The notes under the pieces are model-generated. The model was not told the origin of the DNA, did not search any database, and saw nothing but the letters and a program-made list of their open reading frames with translations. A stretch of DNA of 11,421 bases from an uncultured Dehalococcoidia bacterium. Lineage in GTDB: Bacteria > Chloroflexota > Dehalococcoidia > Tepidiformales > Tepidiformaceae. Location: positions 1 through 11,421 of the forward strand of contig CALFYR010000661.1 of NCBI GenBank assembly GCA_937954195.1. The letters are read 5' to 3'. The first letter of the stretch is position 1. Each line of letters starts with the position of its first letter. Positions 1-6,370 of this stretch are shown one piece after another. Position numbers and translations under genes: made by a program.

Positions 1-281
1 TGGTGGTGTGGCTTGCGGCCGCGAACCGCGACCCGGCGCAGTTCGCCGACCCGCTGCGCTTCGACGTGACGCGCACACCGAACCGCCACCTCGCGTTCGG
101 GATGGGCATCCACTTCTGCCTTGGCGCACCGCTCGCGCGGTTGGAGGCGAAGGTCGCGATCGAGGAGTTGCTGAAGCGTGCTCGCGGGTTCGAACGCACG
201 ACCGACGGCCTGCTCCCGCGCGTACCGACGTTCATCATGCGCGGCGTGACGTCGCTGCCGGTGGCTCTGGAGCGACGGTAG
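1..281 (+). CDS. Cytochrome P450, C-terminal fragment (5' end outside window)
   Basis: This is the last 93 or so codons of a cytochrome P450, a heme-thiolate monooxygenase; the reading frame is open from the window edge (first full codon at base 3) to the TAG at 279-281. The heme-binding loop is complete: [10 protein letters not shown] matches FxxGxxxCxG, with the axial cysteine codon at 117-119, followed by the usual APLARLEAK start of the L helix. Upstream, the [17 protein letters not shown] segment is the standard pre-heme region (asparagine-arginine-aspartate-proline, then F-x-x-P-x-x-F-D) of soluble class I bacterial P450s. No membrane anchor is expected for this class. The substrate cannot be read from the fragment. 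No obvious factor-independent terminator follows; two small hairpins lie 60-90 bases downstream. Confidence 0.95.
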   Translation, partial: VVWLAAANRDPAQFADPLRFDVTRTPNRHLAFGMGIHFCLGAPLARLEAKVAIEELLKRARGFERTTDGLLPRVPTFIMRGVTSLPVALERR

Positions 282-339
282 GCCGGGCGGGGCCGACCGC
301 CCGGCTCGCCAGTGGCCCCCATCACACATCCCCCTGTAA

Positions 340-368
340 GGAAGCGCCTTCCCGCCGGTCTTACCGGC
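340..368 (+). other. Tandem small hairpins in leader of the 29-aa peptide gene
   Basis: Two perfect hairpins follow each other directly: GGAAG-CGC-CTTCC at 340-352 and GCCGGT-CTT-ACCGGC at 354-368. No T-run follows either, so they do not look like an ordinary terminator for the P450 gene. They sit 28 bases before a tiny ORF, and the second is followed at once by AGAACACACAGGAAG. The same hairpin-plus-AGAACAC layout recurs before the next small gene, so a leader role is more likely than chance; function unknown. Confidence 0.45.
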
Positions 369-395
369 AGAACACACAGGAAGGGCGATTCCAGC

Positions 396-485
396 ATGAG
401 CCGCTCAATACCCATCTGCATCACCGCCGCCGTCGCCGGCGCGGCTGTCATGTTCGCCGTAATGACGAACCTGGCGTTTGGATAA
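396..485 (+). CDS. Very small hydrophobic peptide (29 aa), putative single-pass membrane or exported peptide
   Basis: An ATG at 396 opens a 29-codon frame ending with TAA at 483-485. The peptide begins MSRSIP, with one arginine near the N-terminus, followed by a continuous hydrophobic run (about residues 5-28: ICITAAVAGAAVMFAVM and on), so it could be one membrane helix or a bare signal-peptide-like segment. A GGAAGGG sequence at 379-385 lies 10 bases before the ATG. A strong terminator starts 11 bases after the stop, which makes this a plausible free-standing transcription unit. No family is recognised. The leader resembles that of the 67-aa gene downstream, and both products start with a hydrophobic segment, so they may be related functionally. 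Short length means the coding call is uncertain; it could also be a leader peptide. Confidence 0.5.
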   Translation: MSRSIPICITAAVAGAAVMFAVMTNLAFG

Positions 486-495
486 CGCCGGCTGC

Positions 496-534
496 CGGCC
501 CGCTCCTCCTCCTTTGGGCGGAGCGGGCCGTTTT
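496..534 (+). terminator. Rho-independent terminator after the 29-aa ORF
   Basis: An 11-bp perfect stem, CGGCCCGCTCC (496-506) with GGAGCGGGCCG (520-530), has a 13-base loop and is followed directly by TTTT (531-534). This ends transcription coming from the small ORF (and possibly from the P450 gene) on the + strand. The other strand has no T-run. Confidence 0.85.
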
Positions 535-571
535 GTGTGAACCGGGCGACACACAGCGCGCCCACGGAACC

Positions 572-601
572 GCCACGATTGGTGGCACAGAACACGGGAA
601 G
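572..601 (+). promoter_or_regulatory. Leader hairpin plus AGAACAC/GGGAAG ribosome-binding region
   Basis: GCCAC-GATTG-GTGGC (572-586) forms a 5-bp hairpin followed at once by ACAGAACACGGGAAG (587-601); GGGAAG (596-601) is the Shine-Dalgarno sequence for the ATG at 610. The layout repeats that at 354-383, where a GCC...GGC hairpin precedes AGAACACACAGGAAG. A two-codon frame (ATG CCA TGA at 605-613) overlaps the true start. Confidence 0.5.
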
Positions 602-609
602 CAAATGCC

Positions 610-813
610 ATGAACAAGTTGAAGGTCCGAATCGCAGCACTCACGCTCGGCGCACTGGTCGCCGGGAGCACGGTCATCGGCGCGGTCGCCTACCAGGGCG
701 ACCAGCAGCCCACGGCCAACGAACCGGCCACGGCCGATACCGCTGCCTACCCGGTGCTCGATTCCGAGCCGATCGTGTACACGGGAAGTTACGGGCTGTT
801 CCCGAGCAAGTAG
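610..813 (+). CDS. Small exported or membrane-anchored protein (67 aa)
   Basis: The 67-residue product has a basic N-terminus (MNKLKVR), a hydrophobic stretch at about residues 8-28 ending in GAVAYQG, and a polar remainder rich in Gln, Ala, Thr and Pro, ending in a YGLFPSK tail. This is a classic signal peptide or single N-terminal anchor with a short outside domain; a cleavage site after AVA (about residue 27) is possible. The start at 610 is supported by GGGAAG 8 bases upstream. No cysteine is present, so it is not a lipoprotein. It follows a terminator and therefore probably has its own promoter between 535 and 571, which I cannot pinpoint. No family is recognised. Its leader mirrors that of the 29-aa ORF just upstream. 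Confidence 0.75.
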   Translation: MNKLKVRIAALTLGALVAGSTVIGAVAYQGDQQPTANEPATADTAAYPVLDSEPIVYTGSYGLFPSK

Positions 814-832
814 TGAAGTTCTGACGATCACT

Positions 833-856
833 CTTACTTTGTAAGCCGGGCCTTAC
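833..856 (+). other. Mutually exclusive mini-hairpins (CTTAC/GTAAG/CTTAC)
   Basis: CTTAC (833-837), GTAAG (841-845) and CTTAC (852-856) allow two alternative 5-bp hairpins that share the middle arm, with loops TTT and CCGGGC. They lie between the small exported protein and the SRPBCC gene. There is no T-run. This could be a weak attenuator or just chance. Confidence 0.3.
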
Positions 857-895
857 GCATGATGACGCCCTCTAACCGCGCGGAGGGGCGCCCGT

Positions 896-1333
896 ATGGC
901 CATCGATGTCACCGCAACCGTCACCATCAACCGGCCGGTGGACGAGGTGCGCGAGTACCTTGTCGACCCCGCTCACGACCTTGCGTGGATCCGCGCGCTG
1001 ACTTCGAGCGACCTGCTGACCGGCTACCCGATTGGTGAAGGCACGCGCGTGCGGCGCGTGGCGAAGATGATGGGCCGTTCGATGACGTACACCACCGAAG
1101 TGGTGGCCGCTTCCGCAGACGAATTCACGATGCGAACCATCGAGGGCCCGTTCCCGATGGTCGTGACCTACCGCTTCGAAGAAGCGGGCACGGGTACCAG
1201 GGTGAGTGTCCGCAACCAGGGCGGTGAGGGAGTGATGTTCCGGCTGTTCGGGTGGCTCATCGGGCGAATGGTGAATTCGCGCGTGCAGGGTGATTTGGAA
1301 CAGCTGAAGCGCGTGATGGAAGGCGGGAGCTGA
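896..1333 (+). CDS. SRPBCC-fold (START/polyketide cyclase-like) protein
   Basis: The 145-residue product has the pattern of the SRPBCC/Bet v1-like superfamily, a helix-grip fold with a deep hydrophobic ligand pocket. It starts with a beta strand (MAIDVTATVTI), then NRPVDEVREYLVDPAHDLAW, the typical first helix pair with a D...W motif, then strands including GEGTRVRRVAKMMGRSMTYT, the paired strands TYRFEEAGTGTRVSVRNQ, and a long C-terminal amphipathic helix with a final LEQLKRVME. Length matches single-domain members. Such proteins bind or act on lipids, polyketides or aromatic molecules; the ligand cannot be told here. GGAGGGG (882-888) precedes the ATG by 7 bases and fixes the start. It is followed by a convergent gene 52 bases away. 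Confidence 0.88.
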   Translation: MAIDVTATVTINRPVDEVREYLVDPAHDLAWIRALTSSDLLTGYPIGEGTRVRRVAKMMGRSMTYTTEVVAASADEFTMRTIEGPFPMVVTYRFEEAGTGTRVSVRNQGGEGVMFRLFGWLIGRMVNSRVQGDLEQLKRVMEGGS

Positions 1334-1360
1334 GATTGATCGATCCTTTGGCTTCGACTC

Positions 1361-1382
1361 CCGCGGCCACGGCGGGCCGCGG
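1361..1382. other. Hairpin between convergent genes, possible bidirectional transcription end
   Basis: CCGCGGCC (1361-1368) and GGCCGCGG (1375-1382) pair perfectly around a 6-base loop in the short gap between the stops of the SRPBCC and thioesterase genes. The position suits a shared transcription end, but neither strand shows a T-run, so this is tentative. Confidence 0.35.
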
Positions 1383-1385
1383 TGC

Positions 1386-2066
1386 CTATGATCCCAGGCC
1401 GTCGCGAAGGCGCTGGAAATCGACCGAGATGAAGACGCCCTCGGCTTCGGCGCACAGGACATCGTCCGCGTGGAGCGTGCCCGAAGCGAAGATCTTGCGC
1501 CCTTCGATGCGGTCCACGCGGCCGCGGAAGGTGACTTCGCGGTGGAGCGGCGTGGGCTTGCGGTAGCGGATGGTGAGCGTGCCCGTCATGCCAGGCTTGC
1601 CGGTGCGGGCCTGGGCCATGCCGAGCACCTCATCGAACGCGGAGGCGGTGATGCCGCCGTGGACGTGCCCGGGCGGGCCTTCGTACTGCGCGCCGAAGAC
1701 CGCCGTACCCACCACTTCGTCGCCTTCGACGCGCATCTTGAGCGGAGCGGCCACCGGATTCCCCATGCCGATCACCGGCGAGCGGTCGAACATCGCCCGG
1801 ACATTGCCGGAAGGGCCGGCCTCGGCGAATCCGTAGCTGAGGTGGCCTTTGCGCGTGGATTCGAGGCGCGTGGCGAAGGCCTCGGTTGCCTCGGCGGCCG
1901 CGAGCAGGTCTTCTTCGGATGCGTCCATGTCCATCAGCGCTTCGCTGATGGAGCGCATCGCGGCGACCAGCCGGTGGAGCGCCGCGCGCTGGCCTTCAGG
2001 CGGGGTGTCATCCGGGATCCAGGTGGAAAGCGAGCCAAGCGCCGCGCCGATCGGGTCCTCTGCCAT
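1386..2066 (-). CDS. PaaI-type hot-dog fold acyl-CoA thioesterase
   Basis: The 226-residue protein has an alpha-helical N-terminal region (about 1-75) and a C-terminal hot-dog domain (about 90-215). The active-site signature is clear: YEGPPGHVHGGITASAFDE, with His134, His136, Gly137, Gly138 and the catalytic-type Asp145 as in the PaaI/THEM4 group, followed by GTLTIRYRKPTPLHREV, the usual strand with the RYRKPTPL turn. The family hydrolyses acyl-CoA or aryl-CoA thioesters in the cytoplasm as a dimer or tetramer. I chose the ATG at 2066 (MAEDPIG): the frame runs 19 codons further upstream, but that would overlap the preceding gene, and homologous features start only after this Met. It lies 22 bases behind the hydrolase-cyclase stop with no good Shine-Dalgarno, so it is probably translated by coupling in one operon. 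Ligand unknown. Confidence 0.92.
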   Translation of the reverse strand: MAEDPIGAALGSLSTWIPDDTPPEGQRAALHRLVAAMRSISEALMDMDASEEDLLAAAEATEAFATRLESTRKGHLSYGFAEAGPSGNVRAMFDRSPVIGMGNPVAAPLKMRVEGDEVVGTAVFGAQYEGPPGHVHGGITASAFDEVLGMAQARTGKPGMTGTLTIRYRKPTPLHREVTFRGRVDRIEGRKIFASGTLHADDVLCAEAEGVFISVDFQRLRDGLGS

Positions 2067-2088
2067 AGGCCGATTATCGCCCAGATGG

Positions 2089-3345
2089 TTAGCGAAGGGC
2101 GAACAACCGCCGGGGGCTCTCATCGGCGGTGATGTGCAGGGATTCCGGCAGTTCGGCGAAGGAGAAGCCTTTGCCGGCGACCAGCTCCCGCACCACGTTC
2201 GAGACCACCACCTGCCCGGGGAGCGCGTTCACGGCCGCGCGGACCGCGAGCACGAGCGCCTGGTCGGCTTCGCTGCCGGGAGCGCCGTTCGGTTCGCCGG
2301 CGTGCAGCCCGATGCGGGCGATCGCACTCTCGGCGAGCTCCTTCGCGCAGGTGAGCGCGGCCTGGGCGGAGTGGAAGAGCCCGGTGGATGACCCGGCGAT
2401 GGAAGCGACGGCCGCGCCGCCGTGGGCGGAGATGGCCGATTCGATTTCACCGGGGCGGGCCTGCGCGTTCGCTACCAGGAAGATGCGGAGGCCTTCATCG
2501 ATGGCTGGCTCGTGGGGGCGCGGCGCCGGGCGCCGCTGCTCCTCTTCCAGGAAGTCGCGCATGGTGCGGATGGCCTCGCCGAGCGTCTTCGGCAGGCTCA
2601 GCCGCCCATCGCGCACCGAACCCGCGAGCCGGATAGCCATGTCCTGCGTCGTCAGCGTCGAAAGCTGGAAGTGGTGGACCAGCACGGGGCAGCGCACCTG
2701 GGGCAGCAGGTCCGTCACGTCGGTTTCCCGGTCCTGCGCGAGGTAGCGGAGGAAGTCCTTCGGCGACATGGCGGCCCGCATTTGGGCGGCGAGCGCGCGG
2801 GGGATGTCGCCGGGGATCCAGCCGAAGGCATGGGACATCGAGGCTTCGGTGTAGGTGACCCAGTCGATGGCGGCAAGGGGTTCGAGTGCGGCGCGGCCCG
2901 GCTGGTCCCAGTAGTCGGCGCCACGGGTGTAGGCGTTCTGGAGGATGACGTGGCTGACACGCTCGGGGCGGCTGGCGGCGTAGGCGATGGCCCACATGCA
3001 AGCGTGCACGCTGGCGTGGATGGCGAACCGCTCTAGCCCGAGCCGGTCGGCGACGGCGTCGATGTCGCGGATGCGGGCTTCGAGCGAGAGGTCTTCCACA
3101 TCGCGGTCCGAAAGGCCGGAGCCGCGCGTATCGAAGCGGACGACCATGCGGCCGCGCGCCATGCGCTCGAACTCGTGCATCTGGGTTTCGAAGGGGAGGT
3201 GGAACTCGCGGCCGATGTGGCTGAGTTGGGGGGCCCGGAGCGCAATCACCGGCACGCCATCACCTTCGCCAATGGTGGTGTAGGCGATGTTCAGGCCATC
3301 GGCTGTGCGTGCGTAATTGATACGCGGCTCCAACATAGCAGCCAT
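2089..3345 (-). CDS. Alpha/beta-hydrolase fused to class III cyclase-like domain, both apparently inactive
   Basis: The 418-residue protein joins an alpha/beta-hydrolase domain (about 7-270) to a short adenylate/guanylate-cyclase-like C-terminus (about 284-418), an architecture known from mycobacterial LipJ (Rv1900c). Recognisable hydrolase parts are YARTADGLNIAY, RFDTRGSGLSDRD (70-82) and AIAYAASRPERVSHVIL (119-135). The nucleophile elbow reads IHASVHACMW (109-118) instead of GxSxGG, the acid loop after CPVLVHH has no Asp in place, and no late catalytic His is evident. In the cyclase part RIGLHAGE (344-351) and PGQVVVSNVVRELVAGKG (376-393) are conserved, but the FTDIVGST metal motif is replaced by FLVANAQ, the second TGDG Asp is gone, and the transition-state Asn/Arg region (NIAAR) reads LAVRA. 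The start at 3345 follows GAGAG; a longer GTG/ATG frame to 3447 lacks a ribosome site. It is probably a regulatory or binding protein. Confidence 0.88.
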   Translation of the reverse strand: MAAMLEPRINYARTADGLNIAYTTIGEGDGVPVIALRAPQLSHIGREFHLPFETQMHEFERMARGRMVVRFDTRGSGLSDRDVEDLSLEARIRDIDAVADRLGLERFAIHASVHACMWAIAYAASRPERVSHVILQNAYTRGADYWDQPGRAALEPLAAIDWVTYTEASMSHAFGWIPGDIPRALAAQMRAAMSPKDFLRYLAQDRETDVTDLLPQVRCPVLVHHFQLSTLTTQDMAIRLAGSVRDGRLSLPKTLGEAIRTMRDFLEEEQRRPAPRPHEPAIDEGLRIFLVANAQARPGEIESAISAHGGAAVASIAGSSTGLFHSAQAALTCAKELAESAIARIGLHAGEPNGAPGSEADQALVLAVRAAVNALPGQVVVSNVVRELVAGKGFSFAELPESLHITADESPRRLFALR

Positions 3346-3452
3346 AGAAGCACTCTCTACCACCGCGGGGAATCCGACCGGGGGATGGTCGATCTCCCAC
3401 AAAAGGCGGAGATCATTGGGCCGAACGGCGCCGCAATTCCCGTCCAAAAGTG

Positions 3453-3482
3453 TTGACCCGGCGGAGCGGATGGTGCCAAAGT
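3453..3482 (+). promoter_or_regulatory. Candidate promoter for the DUF1508 gene
   Basis: TTGACC (3453-3458) is a good -35-like hexamer. About 18 bases on is CAAAGT (3477-3482), a poor -10. It lies in the 180-base divergent gap, 43 bases before the ATG at 3526. Tentative. Confidence 0.3.
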
Positions 3483-3525
3483 GCCGGCAGACCCTTTACC
3501 GGGCTGTGAACACTGGAGGTGGCAA

Positions 3526-3711
3526 ATGCCAGCAAAGTTCGAGGTCTATCCGGATAAGAGCGGCGCCTACCGCTGGCGGCTAAAGGCCGCGAACGGCGTG
3601 CAGGTTGCTTCCTCGGGCGAATCGTTCTCGTCCAAGGCTGCGGCCATTGGTGGCGCCGAAGCCACCCAGCGCGCCGCCGCCGAGGCGTCCATCGAAGAGG
3701 TCGAAGCCTGA
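3526..3711 (+). CDS. DUF1508/YegP-like small protein
   Basis: The 61-residue product begins MPAKFEVYPDKSGAYRWRLK and continues AANGVQVASSGESFSSKAAA, the hallmark of the DUF1508 (YegP) fold: an F-E-x-Y-x-D start, G-x-Y-R-W-R-L-K-A-x-N-G centre, then S-S-G-E-x-[FY]-x-[ST]-K and a helix with GGAEATQRAA. One copy of the repeat is present, as in many family members; E. coli YegP has two. The biochemical role of the family is not known. GGAGG (3515-3519) lies 6 bases before the ATG at 3526, which decides the start over an in-frame codon at 3481. The gene is monocistronic, divergent from the hydrolase-cyclase gene, and followed by a strong terminator. Confidence 0.93.
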   Translation: MPAKFEVYPDKSGAYRWRLKAANGVQVASSGESFSSKAAAIGGAEATQRAAAEASIEEVEA

Positions 3712-3738
3712 GCCGTTAGGCGCGACCCGCGTAGAACC

Positions 3739-4833
3739 CTAGGCCTGCGCCTCGCTCCCACGGAGTGAGGCGCTTGTCTTATGCAGGTGGCTGAGCACTT
3801 CGCGGTATGACTCCCACAGGCCGGTGGCGTGGTAAGGCACGCCAACCTCCTCGCAGTAGGCCCGCACGATTGGCTGGGCTTTCGCCAGGTTGTTGCGCGG
3901 CATCGTGGGGAAGAGGTGGTGCTCGATCTGGTAGTTCAGGCCGCCGTACCAGAAGTCGGTCAGGCGGTGGCCGGTGACGTTGCGCGAGGTGAGCACCTGC
4001 TCGCGGAAGAAGTCGCTGCCCTGGTGGCCGCTGAGCACGGGCATGCCCTTGTGGTTCGAAGCGAACACGGAGCTGTTGTAGAGCCCGAACACTCCCTGGT
4101 GGACCACCGCGAACACGAGCGCCGTCGGCCAGCCGATGAAGTAGAGGATGACGCCGTAGATGGCGAAATGGCCGGCGATGAGGGTGGCCTGCAGCCAGGG
4201 GAGCTTCGCCTTCGGTTCGAACAGGTGCGTGATGCTCTGGAGGCGCATATTGACCGCCTGGAACGGCAGCAGCGCGATGAGCACGAACGCCTGGATGGCG
4301 ATGATCGGTCGCAGCCAGCGCGGCCGTGAGGCGATCTGCTCCGGGCTGAACACGATCATCGGGAACTGGATGTCCGGGTCCATATCGATGTGGTTCGGGG
4401 TGGCGTGGTGCTGGTTGTGCTTGTCGTTCCACCACGAAGCGCTGACGCCAAGCAGCAGGTTGCCGAAGATGTAGCGCGCGACCCAATTCTTGCGCGGCCC
4501 CCGGAATGCCTGCCTGTGACCGACATCGTGGGCGAGAAGCGCCACCTGGGTGAAGGCGAAGCCGGCCAGCAAACCGCTCGTGGCCATCCAGAGTCCGCCG
4601 TTCATCACCAGGGCCAGGATCATCACTCCCATGAGCGTGCCGGCGGCGATGAGCGTCTTCATCCAGTAGTACCCGGCCTGCGGCTCGAGCAGGCCGGCCG
4701 CCTTAATGCGGCGCTTGAGTTCGATGTAGTCGTTCGGGGTGGTGGCACGAGGTGCCCGGGGCGCGGGTGCGAGCGTGGGAGCTGTCAACAGGCTGAACCT
4801 TGGGGCGGGGTTACGGGCCTTCGGCGGCCGCAA
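3739..4833 (-). CDS. Front-end type fatty acid desaturase (acyl-lipid/acyl-CoA, delta-6-like)
   Basis: The 364-residue integral membrane di-iron enzyme carries the three histidine boxes: HDVGH (102-106), HNQHH (139-143) and QIEHH (302-306). The glutamine in the third box is the mark of front-end desaturases (delta-5, delta-6, delta-8 and relatives), which introduce a double bond between an existing one and the carboxyl end, or act alone on saturated chains in bacteria. Hydrophobic segments lie at about 59-78, 84-101, 117-130, 176-194 and 213-255. There is no fused cytochrome b5 domain, so electrons must come from a separate donor (ferredoxin or similar). The start is unclear: the frame opens with TTG at 4833 directly after an in-frame stop, and a second TTG lies at 4788; no ATG precedes the conserved region (DYIELKRRIKAAGLL). 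The product fits cold or membrane-fluidity adaptation. Regiospecificity cannot be read from sequence. Confidence 0.93.
   Translation of the reverse strand: MRPPKARNPAPRFSLLTAPTLAPAPRAPRATTPNDYIELKRRIKAAGLLEPQAGYYWMKTLIAAGTLMGVMILALVMNGGLWMATSGLLAGFAFTQVALLAHDVGHRQAFRGPRKNWVARYIFGNLLLGVSASWWNDKHNQHHATPNHIDMDPDIQFPMIVFSPEQIASRPRWLRPIIAIQAFVLIALLPFQAVNMRLQSITHLFEPKAKLPWLQATLIAGHFAIYGVILYFIGWPTALVFAVVHQGVFGLYNSSVFASNHKGMPVLSGHQGSDFFREQVLTSRNVTGHRLTDFWYGGLNYQIEHHLFPTMPRNNLAKAQPIVRAYCEEVGVPYHATGLWESYREVLSHLHKTSASLRGSEAQA
3747..3780 (+). terminator. Rho-independent terminator inside the convergent desaturase 3' end
   Basis: A 12-bp stem (3747-3758 with 3762-3773, one G-T wobble) closes on a 3-base loop CAC and is followed by TTGTCTT. 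It ends + strand transcripts from the DUF1508 gene. The hairpin lies wholly within the last codons of the desaturase on the other strand, whose stop is at 3739-3741; on that strand no T-run follows. Confidence 0.85.
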
Positions 4834-4894
4834 GGCTCACCCTACCACATCGCCTCCATTCCGAACGTAAGGGAACCACCCCGGTTCTGGACGG

Positions 4895-6370
4895 CTAGGA
4901 GGAACGGGTGCCGGCCTGCCGCAACAGGCGCAGGAACTCCTCGTCGCCCTGGAGGGATTCGAGCCGCGGATCGCCTGCGGCTTCCCGGGCGTATGCCGCG
5001 TCGAGTTCCAGCGTTCGCTGGACGAAGCGCAGGGCCTCGGCCTTGTTGCCGATGGCGGCCGCTGCCTGGGCGGCGCCGTAGTGTGCCGCCGCATCGCCCG
5101 AATCGAGCCGGATCGCCTCCTGGAAGTCCACGAGTGCTCCGGCGGCATCGCCGCTGTGCAGGTGGGCAAGGCCGCGGTTCACCATCACCGTCGTATCCGT
5201 AGGGTCGGCCGAAAGGGCGCCGTTGAAATCGCGCAGGGCGGCGGTGTAGTTCGCCCGGTACAGGTGGAGCATTCCGCGGTTGTTGAGCGCGTCCGCGTCG
5301 TTCGGCTGGAGTTCGAGCGCGCGGTCGTAGTCGCCGAGCGCCCCTTCGAAGTCCCCGGAACGCGTTCGGGCGTTGGCACGGTTGTAGAAGGCGGCGGTGA
5401 GTTCCTTATCAAGTTCGATGGCCTGGGTGTACCGCTCGATCGCGAGGCCGTACTGGCCGACGTTGAAGTAGACGTTCCCTTCATCGAGGTAGCTTTCGGC
5501 CGTGCGCCGCGGCGGTGGGACGATTGCCGCCGGCTCCAGGTCGGTGAGCGCTTCTTCCACGGACGCGAACAGCCCGGGCTGTTCCTCTTCGGTGACGGGC
5601 GTGGCGGCCAGCTCTTCGAAGTAGGAGGTGAGGAAGTCTTTCTCCGGTGGGGTTTCGGCCGCGGGGGTTTCGGTTTCCGGTGTGTCTTCGGCTGAGCGTT
5701 CGGCTTCAGCGGTAGCGGCATCGATCATGGCGCCGAAATCGGGCACATCCTTGTCCGCGTTCTCGACAGAAGGGAGGACGAGTTCTCCGACTTCGTCCCG
5801 CGCGGCATCGACGGCCGGGGCGGTGAGCGGCGTGTGCATGCCTTCGGCTTCAGCTTCCGCGAGTTCTTCAACGGTCGGTTCGGCGGGCTCTGGCGCCGCG
5901 ATGGTCTCGGGCTCGATCGGCTCGCCGGTGGAAGCGACGGGCACGTCTTCCACCTCCGCCTCCGGAGGCGTCATCCCTTCGGTCTCGGCGCGTTCGAGCG
6001 CCTCGTCGGCCGGCTCGGGGGCGAGGTGCTCCTCGGCCGGAGGCGTCTCCGCGGCGTCGGCGGCCACGTTGGCCGGGGGCGTCATGCCTTCGTCGGCCGC
6101 GCGCTCCAGCGCTACGGGTTCGGGCTCATGGATGAGGGGCTCGGGTGCGGTTTCGGGTTCCGAAACAACGGCTTCATCGACGAACTCGGCGGCGGTCATT
6201 CCTTCGCCGGCGGCGCGCTCTTCTTCCACGTCCTGGGGTGTTTCGACGGTCGGCGGCTCCCAGGCAGGACCTGCCGGAGCCGTTGCCCGGCGGCGCGTAA
6301 CGGTGGTGAGGGCGTAGACCGCCGCCGCGGCGACTCCGAGAACGAGCAGCCAGCGGAACAGCGATTTCAC
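4895..6370 (-). CDS. Membrane-anchored TPR protein with acidic EGMT-repeat linker
   Basis: The 491-residue protein has an N-terminal anchor (FRWLLVLGVAAAAVYALTTV, about 5-24) followed by arginines, a long acidic Pro/Glu/Ala-rich disordered region (about 35-285) and five tandem tetratricopeptide repeats (292-325, 326-359, 360-393, 394-427, 428-461), ending in the DPRLESLQGDEEFLRLL cap often seen after TPRs. The linker holds four spaced copies of a short motif: ERAAGEGMT (51-59), ERAADEGMT (89-97), ERAETEGMT (126-134) and the weaker AEAEAEGMH (171-179). TPRs bind partner proteins, so this is probably a scaffold at the membrane; topology is not certain (cytoplasmic domain if the arginines after the helix stay inside). 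The GTG start overlaps the previous stop as GTGA (6367-6370), so translation is coupled to the 135-aa gene. No partner is identified. Confidence 0.88.
   Translation of the reverse strand: MKSLFRWLLVLGVAAAAVYALTTVTRRRATAPAGPAWEPPTVETPQDVEEERAAGEGMTAAEFVDEAVVSEPETAPEPLIHEPEPVALERAADEGMTPPANVAADAAETPPAEEHLAPEPADEALERAETEGMTPPEAEVEDVPVASTGEPIEPETIAAPEPAEPTVEELAEAEAEGMHTPLTAPAVDAARDEVGELVLPSVENADKDVPDFGAMIDAATAEAERSAEDTPETETPAAETPPEKDFLTSYFEELAATPVTEEEQPGLFASVEEALTDLEPAAIVPPPRRTAESYLDEGNVYFNVGQYGLAIERYTQAIELDKELTAAFYNRANARTRSGDFEGALGDYDRALELQPNDADALNNRGMLHLYRANYTAALRDFNGALSADPTDTTVMVNRGLAHLHSGDAAGALVDFQEAIRLDSGDAAAHYGAAQAAAAIGNKAEALRFVQRTLELDAAYAREAAGDPRLESLQGDEEFLRLLRQAGTRSS

Noticed and set aside
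340..368. Rho-independent terminator for the P450 gene
   Set aside because: The hairpins are short and are followed by AGAACACAC rather than a T-run.
1470..2132. A 220-codon plus-strand frame across the thioesterase gene
   Set aside because: The opposite strand has the hot-dog HGG...D motif and proper length; this frame is Arg/Gly/His-rich and shows no family features.
3346..3447. N-terminal extension of the hydrolase-cyclase protein to 3447
   Set aside because: No ribosome-binding site before it, extension residues do not resemble the family, and the next Met at 3345 directly precedes the typical LEPRINYARTADG start.
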